DNA of 64,000 nucleotides, taken from assembly GCA_035447925.1 (NCBI GenBank), contig DAOTHY010000001.1, positions 1 through 64,000 of the forward strand. Direction: 5' to 3'. A program made the position numbers and the translations under genes. The first letter of the stretch is position 1, and each line of letters starts with the position of its first letter. This DNA comes from JASUTC01 sp035447925. Its GTDB lineage: Bacteria; Thermotogota; Thermotogae; MWEM01. The notes beneath the pieces were generated by a model. The model was given only the letters and a program-made list of their open reading frames with translations. It searched no databases and was not told the DNA's origin. Of this stretch, positions 7,893 to 16,764 are shown in pieces.

Positions 7893-9007
7893 TCTCTTCC
7901 GGGTATTTGCTGTGTAATGCAGTGAATATTACCTCCTCCTAAGAGGATTTCCCTAGAGTAAACCGGAATAATGTCTCTGTTGGGGAAGTGTTTCTGAATC
8001 GTTTTTATAGCGTGTGTGTCTTTACGATCATTAAAAACCGGTAGGATCACAGCATGATTGGAAACATAAAAATTGACATATGAAGCTGCAAGGCGATCGC
8101 TGTTGCTTCTCTTTTTTGCATCTCCTTGCTCAAGTCCCCTTAACTCTTGTTTGCTCATATACAAAGGTTGAGGTTGATGAATCTTTTCAACCATGATTGG
8201 CTGCTTCTGTGCGTCCTTTTCATGGCTTAGAATGTCATAGGCCTGTTTGCTGATTGGATATTGGGGGTCATTTTCGTCATCCGTCCAGGTTAGTAATACA
8301 CACGAATCAGGGGCAAAACAGCAAAGGTTATCAACGTGACCATCCGTTTCGTCATTGTGAACCCCCAAAGGAAGCCAGATGGTTTTTTGAATTCCCAAAT
8401 ACTCAGTAAAAATTGACTCCATTTGTTTTTTAGTGATTCCGTGATTTCGGTTTTCGTTGAGCACACATTCTTCCACTGCGATGAGTGTGCCCTTGCCATC
8501 AACGTGTATGGCACCACCCTCAAGAACCACATTGGGTTTGTAATAACTAATCGGGTCTGAGGAATCTTTCAAAGTAAACGATAAATCATCTAGTAATTGT
8601 TCACATAGCTTCGCATCCTTTTGCCAATTTTGATATAACCCACCCTTTTCTCCACCCCAAGCGTTAAAATCCCAATCAATTGCCCGAATTTGATTCATGG
8701 AACGGTTTTTAATAAAAGTGGGTCCGATATCTCGCATCCATGAATCGTTATAAGCCAGATCTAACAATTGAACTCGTGGTGAAAGAAGTCTTTGAGCCAA
8801 CTCAACCGATTCATGGTGAATACCCATAAAAACTTGTTCAGAAGTTGAAATGAGATTGGCAACCGTTGCAAATGTTATTGCTGCTGGGATTGCCTGTTCT
8901 CGCCAATTGTCCTTTCTATAAGGCCAGAGCATCAGGCATCCCGAATGGTGTTCAAATTCGGCCGGCATGATAAAACCATCTTCAAGGGGTTTACTTAACC
9001 GTCTCAT
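7889..9007 (-). CDS. aguA: Agmatine deiminase (peptidylarginine deiminase family)
   Basis: Agmatine deiminase converts agmatine to N-carbamoylputrescine and ammonia, a step of arginine-to-putrescine metabolism, in the cytoplasm. The 372-residue length matches the family. Visible family blocks are MPAEFEHHSGCLMLWPYR near the N-terminus, NDSWMRDIGPTF, LEGGAIHVDGKGT, NDETDGHVDNLCCFA with the active-site histidine, and GGGNIHCIT with the nucleophilic cysteine at residue 363, nine residues from the end. I chose ATG 9007 because homology starts there; the longer frame to 9115 lies inside oppF. The start lies 10 nt after the oppF stop, so the gene is probably co-translated with the peptide transporter. 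Putrescine carbamoyltransferase is not nearby. Confidence 0.92.
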   Translation of the reverse strand: MRRLSKPLEDGFIMPAEFEHHSGCLMLWPYRKDNWREQAIPAAITFATVANLISTSEQVFMGIHHESVELAQRLLSPRVQLLDLAYNDSWMRDIGPTFIKNRSMNQIRAIDWDFNAWGGEKGGLYQNWQKDAKLCEQLLDDLSFTLKDSSDPISYYKPNVVLEGGAIHVDGKGTLIAVEECVLNENRNHGITKKQMESIFTEYLGIQKTIWLPLGVHNDETDGHVDNLCCFAPDSCVLLTWTDDENDPQYPISKQAYDILSHEKDAQKQPIMVEKIHQPQPLYMSKQELRGLEQGDAKKRSNSDRLAASYVNFYVSNHAVILPVFNDRKDTHAIKTIQKHFPNRDIIPVYSREILLGGGNIHCITQQIPGRD

Positions 9008-9017
9008 GATGATTCTC

Positions 9018-10010
9018 TCATCCTTTGATGTTGTAGAGCCAGCAGGCAACGGAGTGATTTTCTGAGATATTGCTGAGAGTGGGTTTTTCTTTTTTACAAA
9101 TAGCCATGACATCACGGCAGCGTGTGTTAAACGGGCACCCTTTCGGGGGATTGATTGGGCTGGGGGGTTCGCCTTCTAGATGAACTTTTCTCAATTTTCT
9201 CTGTTTGGGATCCCAATGCGGAATGGATTTCATCAGGACACGGGTGTAGGGATGGGAAGCGTGATTGAAAAGCTCATCTGCTTTGCCTTCTTCCATCACA
9301 GAGCCTAAATACATGACCATGATTCGATCACTGACATGATGGATCAAATCCAAATCATGAGAAATGAAAAAATAAGCCATGTTCTCTTTGTCTTTTAATT
9401 CCTGAAGCAGATTGATGATTTGACTCTGAACTGAAACGTCGAGGGCAGAAGTGGGTTCATCACAAACGATTGCCCTGGGTTTTAAGGCGATTGCTCTGGC
9501 AATGGATATTCTCTGTCTTTGTCCCCCGCTAAATTCGTGAGGGTATCTGGAGGCATATTCAGAATACAAACCGACTCTTTCCAGCAAGTATTGAACATAT
9601 TCGTCTTTTTCTTTTTTGTTGGGAAAAAGCCGATGAACATTTAGAGGCTCTGTGAGAATATCACCAACCGTCATTCGGGGATCCAAGGAACTGAATGGGT
9701 CCTGAAAGACCATTTGAACGTCTCTTCGGTACAATTTAGTTTGATGCTTGTCCAATTTTTTTCCAACGGTTATTTGTTGATTTTCAGGGGTGGTGTATTC
9801 CAGTTTTCCTTCAGTCGTAGAATAGACCAGTGTAATCACTCTTCCCAAAGTCGTTTTACCGCATCCTGATTCTCCGACTATTCCAAGGGTTTCATTTTCA
9901 AACAGTTCGAAATCTACACTTTCAAGGGCTTTCACATACCCGGCAGTTTGCAGGAATATCCCTTTTCGAATGGGGAAGTATTTTTTGATCTGTGTGCCTT
10001 TTAAAATCAT
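9018..10010 (-). CDS. oppF: Oligopeptide ABC transporter ATPase, OppF/DppF type
   Basis: A 330-residue ATPase that powers peptide uptake at the inner face of the membrane. Walker A is GESGCGKTT, the Q-loop is MVFQDPFSSLDPR, the signature is FSGGQRQRI, and Walker B is AIVCDEPTSALD, followed by the switch histidine in FISHDL. The C-terminal oligopeptide-transporter extension contains a cysteine cluster (KGCPFNTRCRD), typical of OppD/F/DppD/F proteins, some of which bind an Fe-S cluster. Its ATG overlaps the oppD stop by one base (TAATG). It pairs with OppD as a heterodimer. Confidence 0.93.
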   Translation of the reverse strand: MILKGTQIKKYFPIRKGIFLQTAGYVKALESVDFELFENETLGIVGESGCGKTTLGRVITLVYSTTEGKLEYTTPENQQITVGKKLDKHQTKLYRRDVQMVFQDPFSSLDPRMTVGDILTEPLNVHRLFPNKKEKDEYVQYLLERVGLYSEYASRYPHEFSGGQRQRISIARAIALKPRAIVCDEPTSALDVSVQSQIINLLQELKDKENMAYFFISHDLDLIHHVSDRIMVMYLGSVMEEGKADELFNHASHPYTRVLMKSIPHWDPKQRKLRKVHLEGEPPSPINPPKGCPFNTRCRDVMAICKKEKPTLSNISENHSVACWLYNIKG

Positions 10011-10999
10011 TATCGATCAACTCCATCTGAGGTGTGATTAATCGCATAAAGCCAGCATGAACAGTCATGGCTGTTATTAAAAACAGTCGGTTCTGGTTCT
10101 TTTTCTTTGCATATGTTCATGGCATAAGGGCATCTGGGGTGAAAACGACATCCTTTTGGAAATTCAAAGGCCTGTGGAACGGTTCCTTCTATAAAAGGCA
10201 GTTGTTGCCCCTTCAGTTCCTTTTTTAAGCGGGATGCCAGTAACCCTTTGGTGTAAGGATGTTTTGGATCATCGAACAATTCTATTACATCCGCTTTTTC
10301 AACTATTTTTCCGGCATACATGACGTGGATTCGATCGGATAATTCCGCAACCACACCCAAATCGTGGGTAATAAAAATGATGGAGGTGTTGAACTCTTTT
10401 TGAAGGTCACGCATAAGATTTAAAACCTGCGCCTGAATTGTGACGTCAAGTGCGGTAGTGGGTTCATCAGCAATCAGAACTTTTGGATCACAAGACAGTG
10501 TTAGTGCGATCAGCATTCTTTGAAGCATCCCCCCGCTCATTTGATGGGGATACTCATCGTATCTACGTTCAGCTTCACTGATTCCGACCTTGTTAAACAT
10601 CGCAATGATCTTGTTTTTGATTTCGTGCTTATTCAGATTTGAATGAACCTCCATGGCTTCAGCGGCTTGTTCACCTACGGTATATAAAGGGTCAAAAGCA
10701 GACATGGGTTCTTGGAAGATCATTCCAATCTCTTTTCCTCTCAGTTTGTGATAAACCTGATTGGATAATCCCACTAATTCTTTTCCGTGATATTTAATGC
10801 TACCTTCTACGATTGCGGGAGGGGATTTGAGTAATCCCATAATGGTCTGTGCACTGACACTTTTTCCGCAGCCCGATTCACCTACCAAGGCCAATACTTC
10901 ATTCTCGCGCAATTCAAAAGAAATATCATCAACCGCTTTGACGATACCCTCTTCCGTTTTAAAATAAGATTTTAAATGTTTGACCTGAAGGATACTCAT
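10010..10999 (-). CDS. oppD: Oligopeptide ABC transporter ATPase, OppD/DppD type
   Basis: A 329-residue partner of OppF. Walker A is GESGCGKSV, the Q-loop is MIFQEPMSAFDPL, the signature region is MSGGMLQRM, Walker B is VLIADEPTTALD, and the switch is FITHDLGVV. The C-terminal extension again has the family's cysteine pattern (KGCRFHPRCPYAMNIC). The start overlaps the end of oppC by four bases (ATGA), so translation is coupled along the operon. Confidence 0.93.
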   Translation of the reverse strand: MSILQVKHLKSYFKTEEGIVKAVDDISFELRENEVLALVGESGCGKSVSAQTIMGLLKSPPAIVEGSIKYHGKELVGLSNQVYHKLRGKEIGMIFQEPMSAFDPLYTVGEQAAEAMEVHSNLNKHEIKNKIIAMFNKVGISEAERRYDEYPHQMSGGMLQRMLIALTLSCDPKVLIADEPTTALDVTIQAQVLNLMRDLQKEFNTSIIFITHDLGVVAELSDRIHVMYAGKIVEKADVIELFDDPKHPYTKGLLASRLKKELKGQQLPFIEGTVPQAFEFPKGCRFHPRCPYAMNICKEKEPEPTVFNNSHDCSCWLYAINHTSDGVDR

Positions 11000-12093
11000 A
11001 CCTTTTCCACCGTCCTGTATGGATCGAGTGCATCTCGCAATGCATCTCCTACGAAATTAAATGAGAGAACTGCCAGGATGATAAACACTCCGGGGATCAT
11101 CAACCAGGGATGTGACTGAATGTCAGAGAGTGATTGGGCTTGTTTCAGCAGTAATCCCCAACTGGTCATGGGTTCTTTTATTCCCAATCCGAGAAAGCTA
11201 ATGGAACTCTCTCCGAGTATCATGCCGGGGATTGACAGGGTGGATACAACGACTAAATAGGTAATGGTATTGGGAATCAAATGTTTTGTAATGATTTTGA
11301 AATCAGACTGACCGATGACCTGGGCGGCTAATACATATTCTTTTTCGCGTAAACTGAGTACCATTCCCCTGATAACCCTTGCCACACCCATCCAACCGAT
11401 AAAAGATAGGACGATTACAATTCCCAGATAGACTGATGTACTCGGCCATGTTGGAGGCAACAACATGGCAAGTGCAAGCCACAAGGGGATTCTGGGAAAA
11501 GATCTAAGGATTTCTATAAAACGCTGAATAGTGACATCGATCCATCCCCCATAATATCCCGAAAAGGCTCCCACAATGGCACCAATGACGACTGCGATCA
11601 ATGTTCCGATCAAGCCCGCTGTTAATGAGACTCTCCCGCCGATAAGAATTCTTGAAAACAGATCTCGTCCAAATCTGTCACCACCGAACAAATATAAAAC
11701 AGCTTCTTCTTGCTGACCGATACCAAACAGGTGTATATCGGTTTCCCACAATCCCCAGAATTTGTATGTGTCTCCTTCAACAAAAAATTTGATGGGATAG
11801 GTTTTTTCTTCGTCAACAACGTATTTCACTGCAAAAGTAACCGGATCTCTGCTTTTTTTCATACCGAAGATATAAGGGCCAACAAATTTCCCGTCTTTCT
11901 TCCAATAGATCTTTGAAGGTTCATTAAAGGTGAATTCTCTCTTTGTCGTTTGATAATTATATGGGGCTAAAAAATCTGCAAACAGAATCATCAGATATAA
12001 CAAGATTAGAATAATCATTCCTATGATACCTAATTTATGTTTAAAAAAGGCTCTTCGAACTCTCTGTGCTGTATTTCCTTTCACTATTCCCAC
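10996..12093 (-). CDS. oppC: Oligopeptide ABC transporter permease, OppC type
   Basis: A 365-residue inner-membrane permease with an N-terminal transmembrane segment (residues about 22-42, KLGIIGMIILILLYLMILF) and five more in the C-terminal half, where the binding-protein-dependent permease (EAA) loop is visible (YVLAAQVIGQSDFKIITKHLIPN). Between the first two membrane segments there is an outer loop of about 90 residues (roughly 48-140), longer than in enterobacterial OppC but seen in transporters of this type in Thermotogota and some Firmicutes. It begins one base from the oppB stop. Confidence 0.9.
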   Translation of the reverse strand: MGIVKGNTAQRVRRAFFKHKLGIIGMIILILLYLMILFADFLAPYNYQTTKREFTFNEPSKIYWKKDGKFVGPYIFGMKKSRDPVTFAVKYVVDEEKTYPIKFFVEGDTYKFWGLWETDIHLFGIGQQEEAVLYLFGGDRFGRDLFSRILIGGRVSLTAGLIGTLIAVVIGAIVGAFSGYYGGWIDVTIQRFIEILRSFPRIPLWLALAMLLPPTWPSTSVYLGIVIVLSFIGWMGVARVIRGMVLSLREKEYVLAAQVIGQSDFKIITKHLIPNTITYLVVVSTLSIPGMILGESSISFLGLGIKEPMTSWGLLLKQAQSLSDIQSHPWLMIPGVFIILAVLSFNFVGDALRDALDPYRTVEKV

Positions 12094-12094
12094 C

Positions 12095-13048
12095 TCAACT
12101 CATTCTGATTCTAGGATCAAGTACTGCCAGTAGAATGTCCGCAAGAAGGTTTCCGATTTGTGTGATAAATGCGATAAACATCAGAAATGTCATGACCAAG
12201 TATTGGTCGTGATTCAACAATGCCGTGTAAAAAAACGGTCCCATAGTCGGCAGATTTAAAACGATGGCGGTGATGATCGTGCCACTAAAAATATTGGGAA
12301 GTTCCATTCCTGCAATACTAATCATTGGATTTAACGCATTTTTAACCACATGTTTTCTGACTTTCTTTTCCGGCAATCCCCTTGCTCGAAGTGAATTGAC
12401 AAAAGGCGATCCCAGGGTATCCAGCATGTTTCCCCTCATGACCCTCATCAGGCCTGCAAGACCGGAAAGACCAATAACGGCTATGGGAAGCCAGATATGT
12501 TGGAATAAATCGTACACCTTTGCCCACGTCAGTGGTTCTCCGATAAATTGAGAAGAAAAAAGCCCTCCGCTGGAATTGGTGAGATACATCAAAATCAATG
12601 CAAAAAAGAAATTGGGGATGGATATTCCGATGAATGCGATGAAAGTGAGCAGATAGTCCCATAATTTATAAGGGTGAAAAGCAGAGAAAATGCCAAGGGG
12701 AACAGCAACGATCCATTGAAAGATAATCGTGGATAAGGCGATGCTGACAGTCCATCCCATTCTTTCCCATATCAGATCAATAACCGGCCGTTTAAAGGCA
12801 AAGGAATAGCCAAAATCACCCTTCGTAATGATTTGCTTCAACCACAAGATGTACCTGGTCATAGCCGGTTTATCTAAACCCAGCCTCTCCTTAATCAGTT
12901 CGATTTGCTCAGGAGAGATTCGTGGGTTTTCAAGATACTGAGATACAAAATCTCCAGGTTGTAATTCAGTTAGAAAAAAACAGATAAATGACACGACAAA
13001 CATCATGGGAACTATGATTAAAATTCTTCTGATGATAAATGATACCAT
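12095..13048 (-). CDS. oppB: Oligopeptide ABC transporter permease, OppB type
   Basis: A 317-residue inner-membrane permease. It starts with the characteristic first transmembrane helix (FIIRRILIIVPMMFVVSFI), followed by an outer loop with the family's GDFVSQYLENPRIS and KERLGLDKP sequence, then five membrane helices with an EAA-type coupling loop (RARGLPEKKVRKHVVKNAL). It forms the translocation pore with OppC. It is separated from the upstream binding-protein gene by 87 nt containing a GC-rich hairpin that may set the ratio of binding protein to permease. Confidence 0.92.
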   Translation of the reverse strand: MVSFIIRRILIIVPMMFVVSFICFFLTELQPGDFVSQYLENPRISPEQIELIKERLGLDKPAMTRYILWLKQIITKGDFGYSFAFKRPVIDLIWERMGWTVSIALSTIIFQWIVAVPLGIFSAFHPYKLWDYLLTFIAFIGISIPNFFFALILMYLTNSSGGLFSSQFIGEPLTWAKVYDLFQHIWLPIAVIGLSGLAGLMRVMRGNMLDTLGSPFVNSLRARGLPEKKVRKHVVKNALNPMISIAGMELPNIFSGTIITAIVLNLPTMGPFFYTALLNHDQYLVMTFLMFIAFITQIGNLLADILLAVLDPRIRMS

Positions 13049-13073
13049 CTAGCACTCTCCTTGCTACAAGATA

Positions 13074-13096
13074 ACGGGCGCTTTTAAGGCGCCCGT
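13074..13096 (-). terminator. Intra-operon hairpin between binding protein and oppB
   Basis: Eight-base perfect arms (ACGGGCGC and GCGCCCGT) around a 7-nt loop. Read leftward there is no clear T run after it, so it is more likely a 3' stabiliser of the binding-protein mRNA or a weak attenuator than a full terminator. Confidence 0.7.
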
Positions 13097-13135
13097 AGGA
13101 TTTGGTTCATCTTAATGATTCAGAAGGTGTGGTTT

Positions 13136-14881
13136 TTATTTCCTAAACATGGTGTAGACAGCGTAAGCCAAAGAACCATCAGCCGTTTGGTGAAAATTCC
13201 CCAATTTTTTTGAAACACCCATCAGATCCATTCCTTTACAAACATAAATGAAAGGTACGTATTCCGCATAGAGCTCCTGCCAGATTCCGTACTGAACTTT
13301 TCTTTCTCTGGGGTCCATTGCCGTCTGTCCGATTTCGAAGGCGTAGTGTATTTGTTTTTCCCAATCGGTCATGTTTCTTAAATCAGCATAAGGCTCCTTT
13401 GTTTCAGGGTTCATGGTTTCAAAATGGCAGTAATAAAGGGAATAACCAGGAGACCAAATGGCTTTTCTTAATTGAGGATCAGGTTGGTTTCCAAAGGCCC
13501 ATAAACAGGCTTCAAAGTCTCCACTTAATGCTTTCTGTGAAAGCAATGAACTGTCGATTACTTGAAGTTCACACTTCACACCTATATTCTTTAAACTTTC
13601 TGAGAAGATGTAAGCAGTATCCTGATAAGCTTGATAAGTGGAACAGATTAAAACAAATTCCAGAGTATTGCCGCTTTCTAAATCTCTCCAACCATCGTTG
13701 TTTTTATCTACCAAGCCCATTTCATCAAGAAGTGCCTGCGCCTTATCGGGATCATAGGCTCTTCTTAATTCTTCGATAGATGGATTGTAGAAGGCTTTGT
13801 TTGCAGGAAGAACAGGCACGCCACCTAAAACGGCCAATGTATTGAATACTTCTTCAATGACTCTTTCTCTGTCTAAAGAATATTCCATGGCAGCTCTGAA
13901 ATTTTTCAAACTGAACAATTTTGACAATTCCTCGTTTTTTGCATTAAAATTAAAGGTTATGTGAATGGGACTTGGTGTCGGGTTTTTAGGTTGTGCTCTG
14001 TAAACAACAAAAGGCCCACCGTCTAATTCCATCTGCTTGAGTACCGGATAATCTGTGGCTTCAATGGTCATGTAATCAATCTCGCCGGCTCTGAATTTAG
14101 CACTTTTCACCTGGGCATCCTTGACGATTAAATATTCCAGTTTATCAAAATAAGGAAGTTGATTGCCCCATTGGTCAACTTTCCAGAAATGCTGGTTCTT
14201 CTTCAAAGTGACCTTTTGATCAACCACATATTGATCCATTACAAATGGTCCGGTTCCGACAATTTGATTCAAAGGCGTGTCGGTTGTCCATAATTCATTG
14301 ACAGCACCTGGATCGTTTGGATTAACTTGATCCTTTAGAATATGAGAGGGATAGATTAAAGCATGGGATAACACCGTAAAGAAAGGACCATATGGTGCAG
14401 GTAAATAGGCCCTTAAAGTGCTATCGTCTATTTTCTCAAATTTAACAACTTCTCCATTGATTGTGAATCTGGCTATTGAATTTCCTTCTGCATATTTGTT
14501 TAAAAGAAAGTTTTCAAAAGTGAAGATGACATCATCTGCGGTAAACGGTTCTCCGTCTGACCATTTGACATCTCTGAGGTAGAAAGTGACTTCCCTGTTG
14601 TCAGAACTGACTTCCCAGGATTCTGCCAATGCCGGCTGAAGGGCATTGGTTACCGGATGCATTTCAACCAAACTGTTGAGAAATTGACCGGCAATGGTAT
14701 AAGCCACGCCATCCAATGTACCGTAAAAATTAAACGATTGGGGAGAACTGGTTACCGAAAGGGTTAAAGTTCCACCCGGCTTTGGTTGTTCGGGTGTCAG
14801 CATTTCATCAACAACAGCTGGAGCTGCCATCATCGAAATAGCCAACATAACCAAAGTAATAAAACAAACAAGTTTCTTCAT
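13136..14881 (-). CDS. oppA: Oligopeptide ABC transporter periplasmic binding protein
   Basis: A 581-residue family 5 extracellular solute-binding protein. It has a signal peptide (MKKLVCFITLVMLAISMMAAPA) with no lipobox, so it is probably soluble in the periplasm. The family's early signature is GGTLTLSVTSSPQSFN, followed by LAESWEVSSDNREVTFYLR and KWSDGEPFTADDVIFTFE. The ATG at 14881 is preceded by GGAGGT; the frame is open 17 codons further up but that stretch is not signal-like. First gene of the operon; a perfect 24-bp palindrome lies about 52 nt upstream of the start. Ligand could be peptides or oligosaccharides, because Thermotogota use this family for both. Confidence 0.88.
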   Translation of the reverse strand: MKKLVCFITLVMLAISMMAAPAVVDEMLTPEQPKPGGTLTLSVTSSPQSFNFYGTLDGVAYTIAGQFLNSLVEMHPVTNALQPALAESWEVSSDNREVTFYLRDVKWSDGEPFTADDVIFTFENFLLNKYAEGNSIARFTINGEVVKFEKIDDSTLRAYLPAPYGPFFTVLSHALIYPSHILKDQVNPNDPGAVNELWTTDTPLNQIVGTGPFVMDQYVVDQKVTLKKNQHFWKVDQWGNQLPYFDKLEYLIVKDAQVKSAKFRAGEIDYMTIEATDYPVLKQMELDGGPFVVYRAQPKNPTPSPIHITFNFNAKNEELSKLFSLKNFRAAMEYSLDRERVIEEVFNTLAVLGGVPVLPANKAFYNPSIEELRRAYDPDKAQALLDEMGLVDKNNDGWRDLESGNTLEFVLICSTYQAYQDTAYIFSESLKNIGVKCELQVIDSSLLSQKALSGDFEACLWAFGNQPDPQLRKAIWSPGYSLYYCHFETMNPETKEPYADLRNMTDWEKQIHYAFEIGQTAMDPRERKVQYGIWQELYAEYVPFIYVCKGMDLMGVSKKLGNFHQTADGSLAYAVYTMFRK

Positions 14882-14932
14882 AAAAACACCTCCAAAATTT
14901 GTAAATACTTTAAAACCAAAACAATCATTCAA

Positions 14933-14956
14933 AGATCTTTCAATATTGAAAGATCT
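14933..14956. promoter_or_regulatory. Perfect 24-bp palindrome, candidate operator
   Basis: Each 12-base half reads AGATCTTTCAAT and its exact complement, with no spacer. It lies in the leader/promoter zone of the peptide transporter operon and has no T run, so an operator for a dimeric regulator is more likely than a terminator. Confidence 0.6.
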
Positions 14957-15123
14957 ATAGTTATATCAATTGAGCTTTAAGAAAAAAACAACGTTAAACA
15001 TTGTGAAACATTATAGCCTATCTGAATATGAAACACAATACATGATACTGACAATAAAACCTGATTATTGGTTATTATCTTTGATTAGCTCAATATTACT
15101 CACGAAATGGCAAGTACTGACAT

Positions 15124-15152
15124 TTGGATAAATCCAGATATTTTGATATAAT
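15124..15152 (+). promoter_or_regulatory. Promoter for the family 3 glycosidase gene
   Basis: TTGGAT (15124-15129), 17-bp spacer, TATAAT (15147-15152) with an extended TG (15144-15145). It lies 54 bp before the ATG. Confidence 0.65.
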
Positions 15153-15205
15153 GGAACTCAAAAGAACGATTGTTATAACAATATGGTTGAAAGGTGGAAG
15201 AGAAA

Positions 15206-16753
15206 ATGGAATTATCGGAGAAGATTGGACGTTTGTTCTTGATTGGAATTATGGGGACAGAACTGACAGATGAGACGAAAGCCCTCATTGATAGAATAAA
15301 GCCGGGATTTATCATTCTTTTTCAAAGGAATATCAAAACAAAAAAACAGTTAATCCGATTGGTACAGGATATCAAACAATATGTGAATAGACCCATTGTT
15401 TTTGCGATTGATCAAGAAGGAGGAATTGTAACACGCCTTGAGGAGGGGTTTACGATTTCCCCTGGAGCAATGGCATTAAGTGCAACAAACGATTCAAAAA
15501 ACGCCTTTGAAGCCGGAAAATTGCTAGGTCAAGAGATGTATGCCATGGGTATTAGCTGGAATTTGGCCCCGGTAGTTGATATCAATGACAATTACTTAAA
15601 CAGAAGTACGGGAGTCAGGGCATTTGGAGATTCATTGGAAAGAGTTTGTGAATATTCTCAGGCCTTTTATGAGGGATTGAGGCAAACAGGGTGTTCAGGT
15701 TGTGCTAAGCATTTTCCCGGAAATGGAAGTATTGAGGCAGATCCCCATCTGGATATGCCGTTTTTGAATAAATCGATGAATGAGTTGATGGAATATGAGT
15801 TGGTTCCTTTCAAGCAGTTGATCGACAAAGGTATTGAATCAGTGATGATTTCACATGTTTATCTCCCAAAAATAATGAAGAAAAAAATCCCTTCGGTCAT
15901 TTCCCAGGAAGTTATGCAAACAATGTTGATTGATAAACTTGGTTTTCAAGGTGTTCTCGTCAGCGACGATTTGACAATGGGAGGAGTTGCTAATTTCTAC
16001 AGCGTGGAACAAGCAGCCTATCACTCTTTGATGGCGGGAATGGATGTCATTGATATCTGTCATGATGGAGAAAAGATGATCAAAGCATATGATTATTTAT
16101 ATGAAAAAGCATCCAGTGATCCGACAGTTATGGAGGCAGTTACAAGGTCTTTTCAAAAGGTAGAGGCTTTCATCCAACGTTTTAACGTTCCCCTTGCACA
16201 GATGGATTCACTGATCGTGGGGACGAATGAAAATATCAGACAAATGCAACATATAGGGGATCAAACCATCACTGTTTTCAAAAACGAAGACAAACTTGTG
16301 CCCCTCCCTCAACTGAATCAAAACGATTTGATTTGTGCCGTTAACCCCTTGAGGCAATCGCTTGTGGAGGAGGAAAGAAACAGTACCTATGTATCCGGAT
16401 TTCTGCGGGATCGGTTTCCTGATACTCCTTATATACGATTTGATGCTAAGATTGAAGAATCCACGGTTGAAGATGTTTTAAAGGGTCAATCAGGGGAAAC
16501 AGCCATTGTCATGACTGAAAATGCCTATCTTTTCCCTGGGCAGAAAAAATTGGTTCAAACGTTAATCAGTCGGTATAAAAGGGTTTTGTTAATCGCATTA
16601 AGAAATCCCTATGACGGCGGGCTTATTGGGGTTAATAACTCTGTTTTTTCATATGGATACAGTTTACCCAATCAAAAGGCTTTGATTAAGGTGTTAAGGG
16701 GTGAAATAAAGGCACAGGGAACATGTCCGGTCCGAATAGGGATCATCGATTAG
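15206..16753 (+). CDS. Glycoside hydrolase family 3, beta-N-acetylhexosaminidase-like (NagZ-type)
   Basis: A 515-residue protein whose N-terminal TIM barrel (about 1-335) is that of NagZ-like beta-N-acetylglucosaminidases, which release GlcNAc from muropeptides or chitin fragments. Visible family signatures are AIDQEGGIVTRL, KHFPGNGSIEADPHLDMP (substrate-binding and general acid/base loop) and VLVSDDLTMGG, which carries the catalytic nucleophile aspartate. The C-terminal ~180 residues form the second alpha/beta domain found in two-domain Gram-positive-type enzymes. No signal peptide is seen, so it acts in the cytoplasm. ATG 15206 has AAAGGTGG upstream; a GTG four codons earlier is less likely. 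It is divergent from the peptide transporter, which could import muropeptides for it; that link is inference. Confidence 0.85.
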   Translation: MELSEKIGRLFLIGIMGTELTDETKALIDRIKPGFIILFQRNIKTKKQLIRLVQDIKQYVNRPIVFAIDQEGGIVTRLEEGFTISPGAMALSATNDSKNAFEAGKLLGQEMYAMGISWNLAPVVDINDNYLNRSTGVRAFGDSLERVCEYSQAFYEGLRQTGCSGCAKHFPGNGSIEADPHLDMPFLNKSMNELMEYELVPFKQLIDKGIESVMISHVYLPKIMKKKIPSVISQEVMQTMLIDKLGFQGVLVSDDLTMGGVANFYSVEQAAYHSLMAGMDVIDICHDGEKMIKAYDYLYEKASSDPTVMEAVTRSFQKVEAFIQRFNVPLAQMDSLIVGTNENIRQMQHIGDQTITVFKNEDKLVPLPQLNQNDLICAVNPLRQSLVEEERNSTYVSGFLRDRFPDTPYIRFDAKIEESTVEDVLKGQSGETAIVMTENAYLFPGQKKLVQTLISRYKRVLLIALRNPYDGGLIGVNNSVFSYGYSLPNQKALIKVLRGEIKAQGTCPVRIGIID

Positions 16754-16764
16754 GCGATAGCAGA

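Larger units (their letters stand above)
14882..15205. promoter_or_regulatory. Divergent intergenic region between peptide operon and glycosidase
   Basis: 324 bases with no gene. It holds the oppA ribosome-binding site (14888-14893), a 24-bp palindrome (14933-14956), an AT-rich central stretch, and a rightward promoter near 15124-15152. The words ATTGAGCT (about 14970) and AGCTCAAT (about 15087) form a widely spaced inverted pair of unknown meaning. No tRNA or small gene is seen. Confidence 0.6.

Noticed and set aside
13318..13779. 153-codon ORF on the plus strand inside oppA
   Set aside because: Antisense shadow of a well-supported gene; composition is not protein-like.
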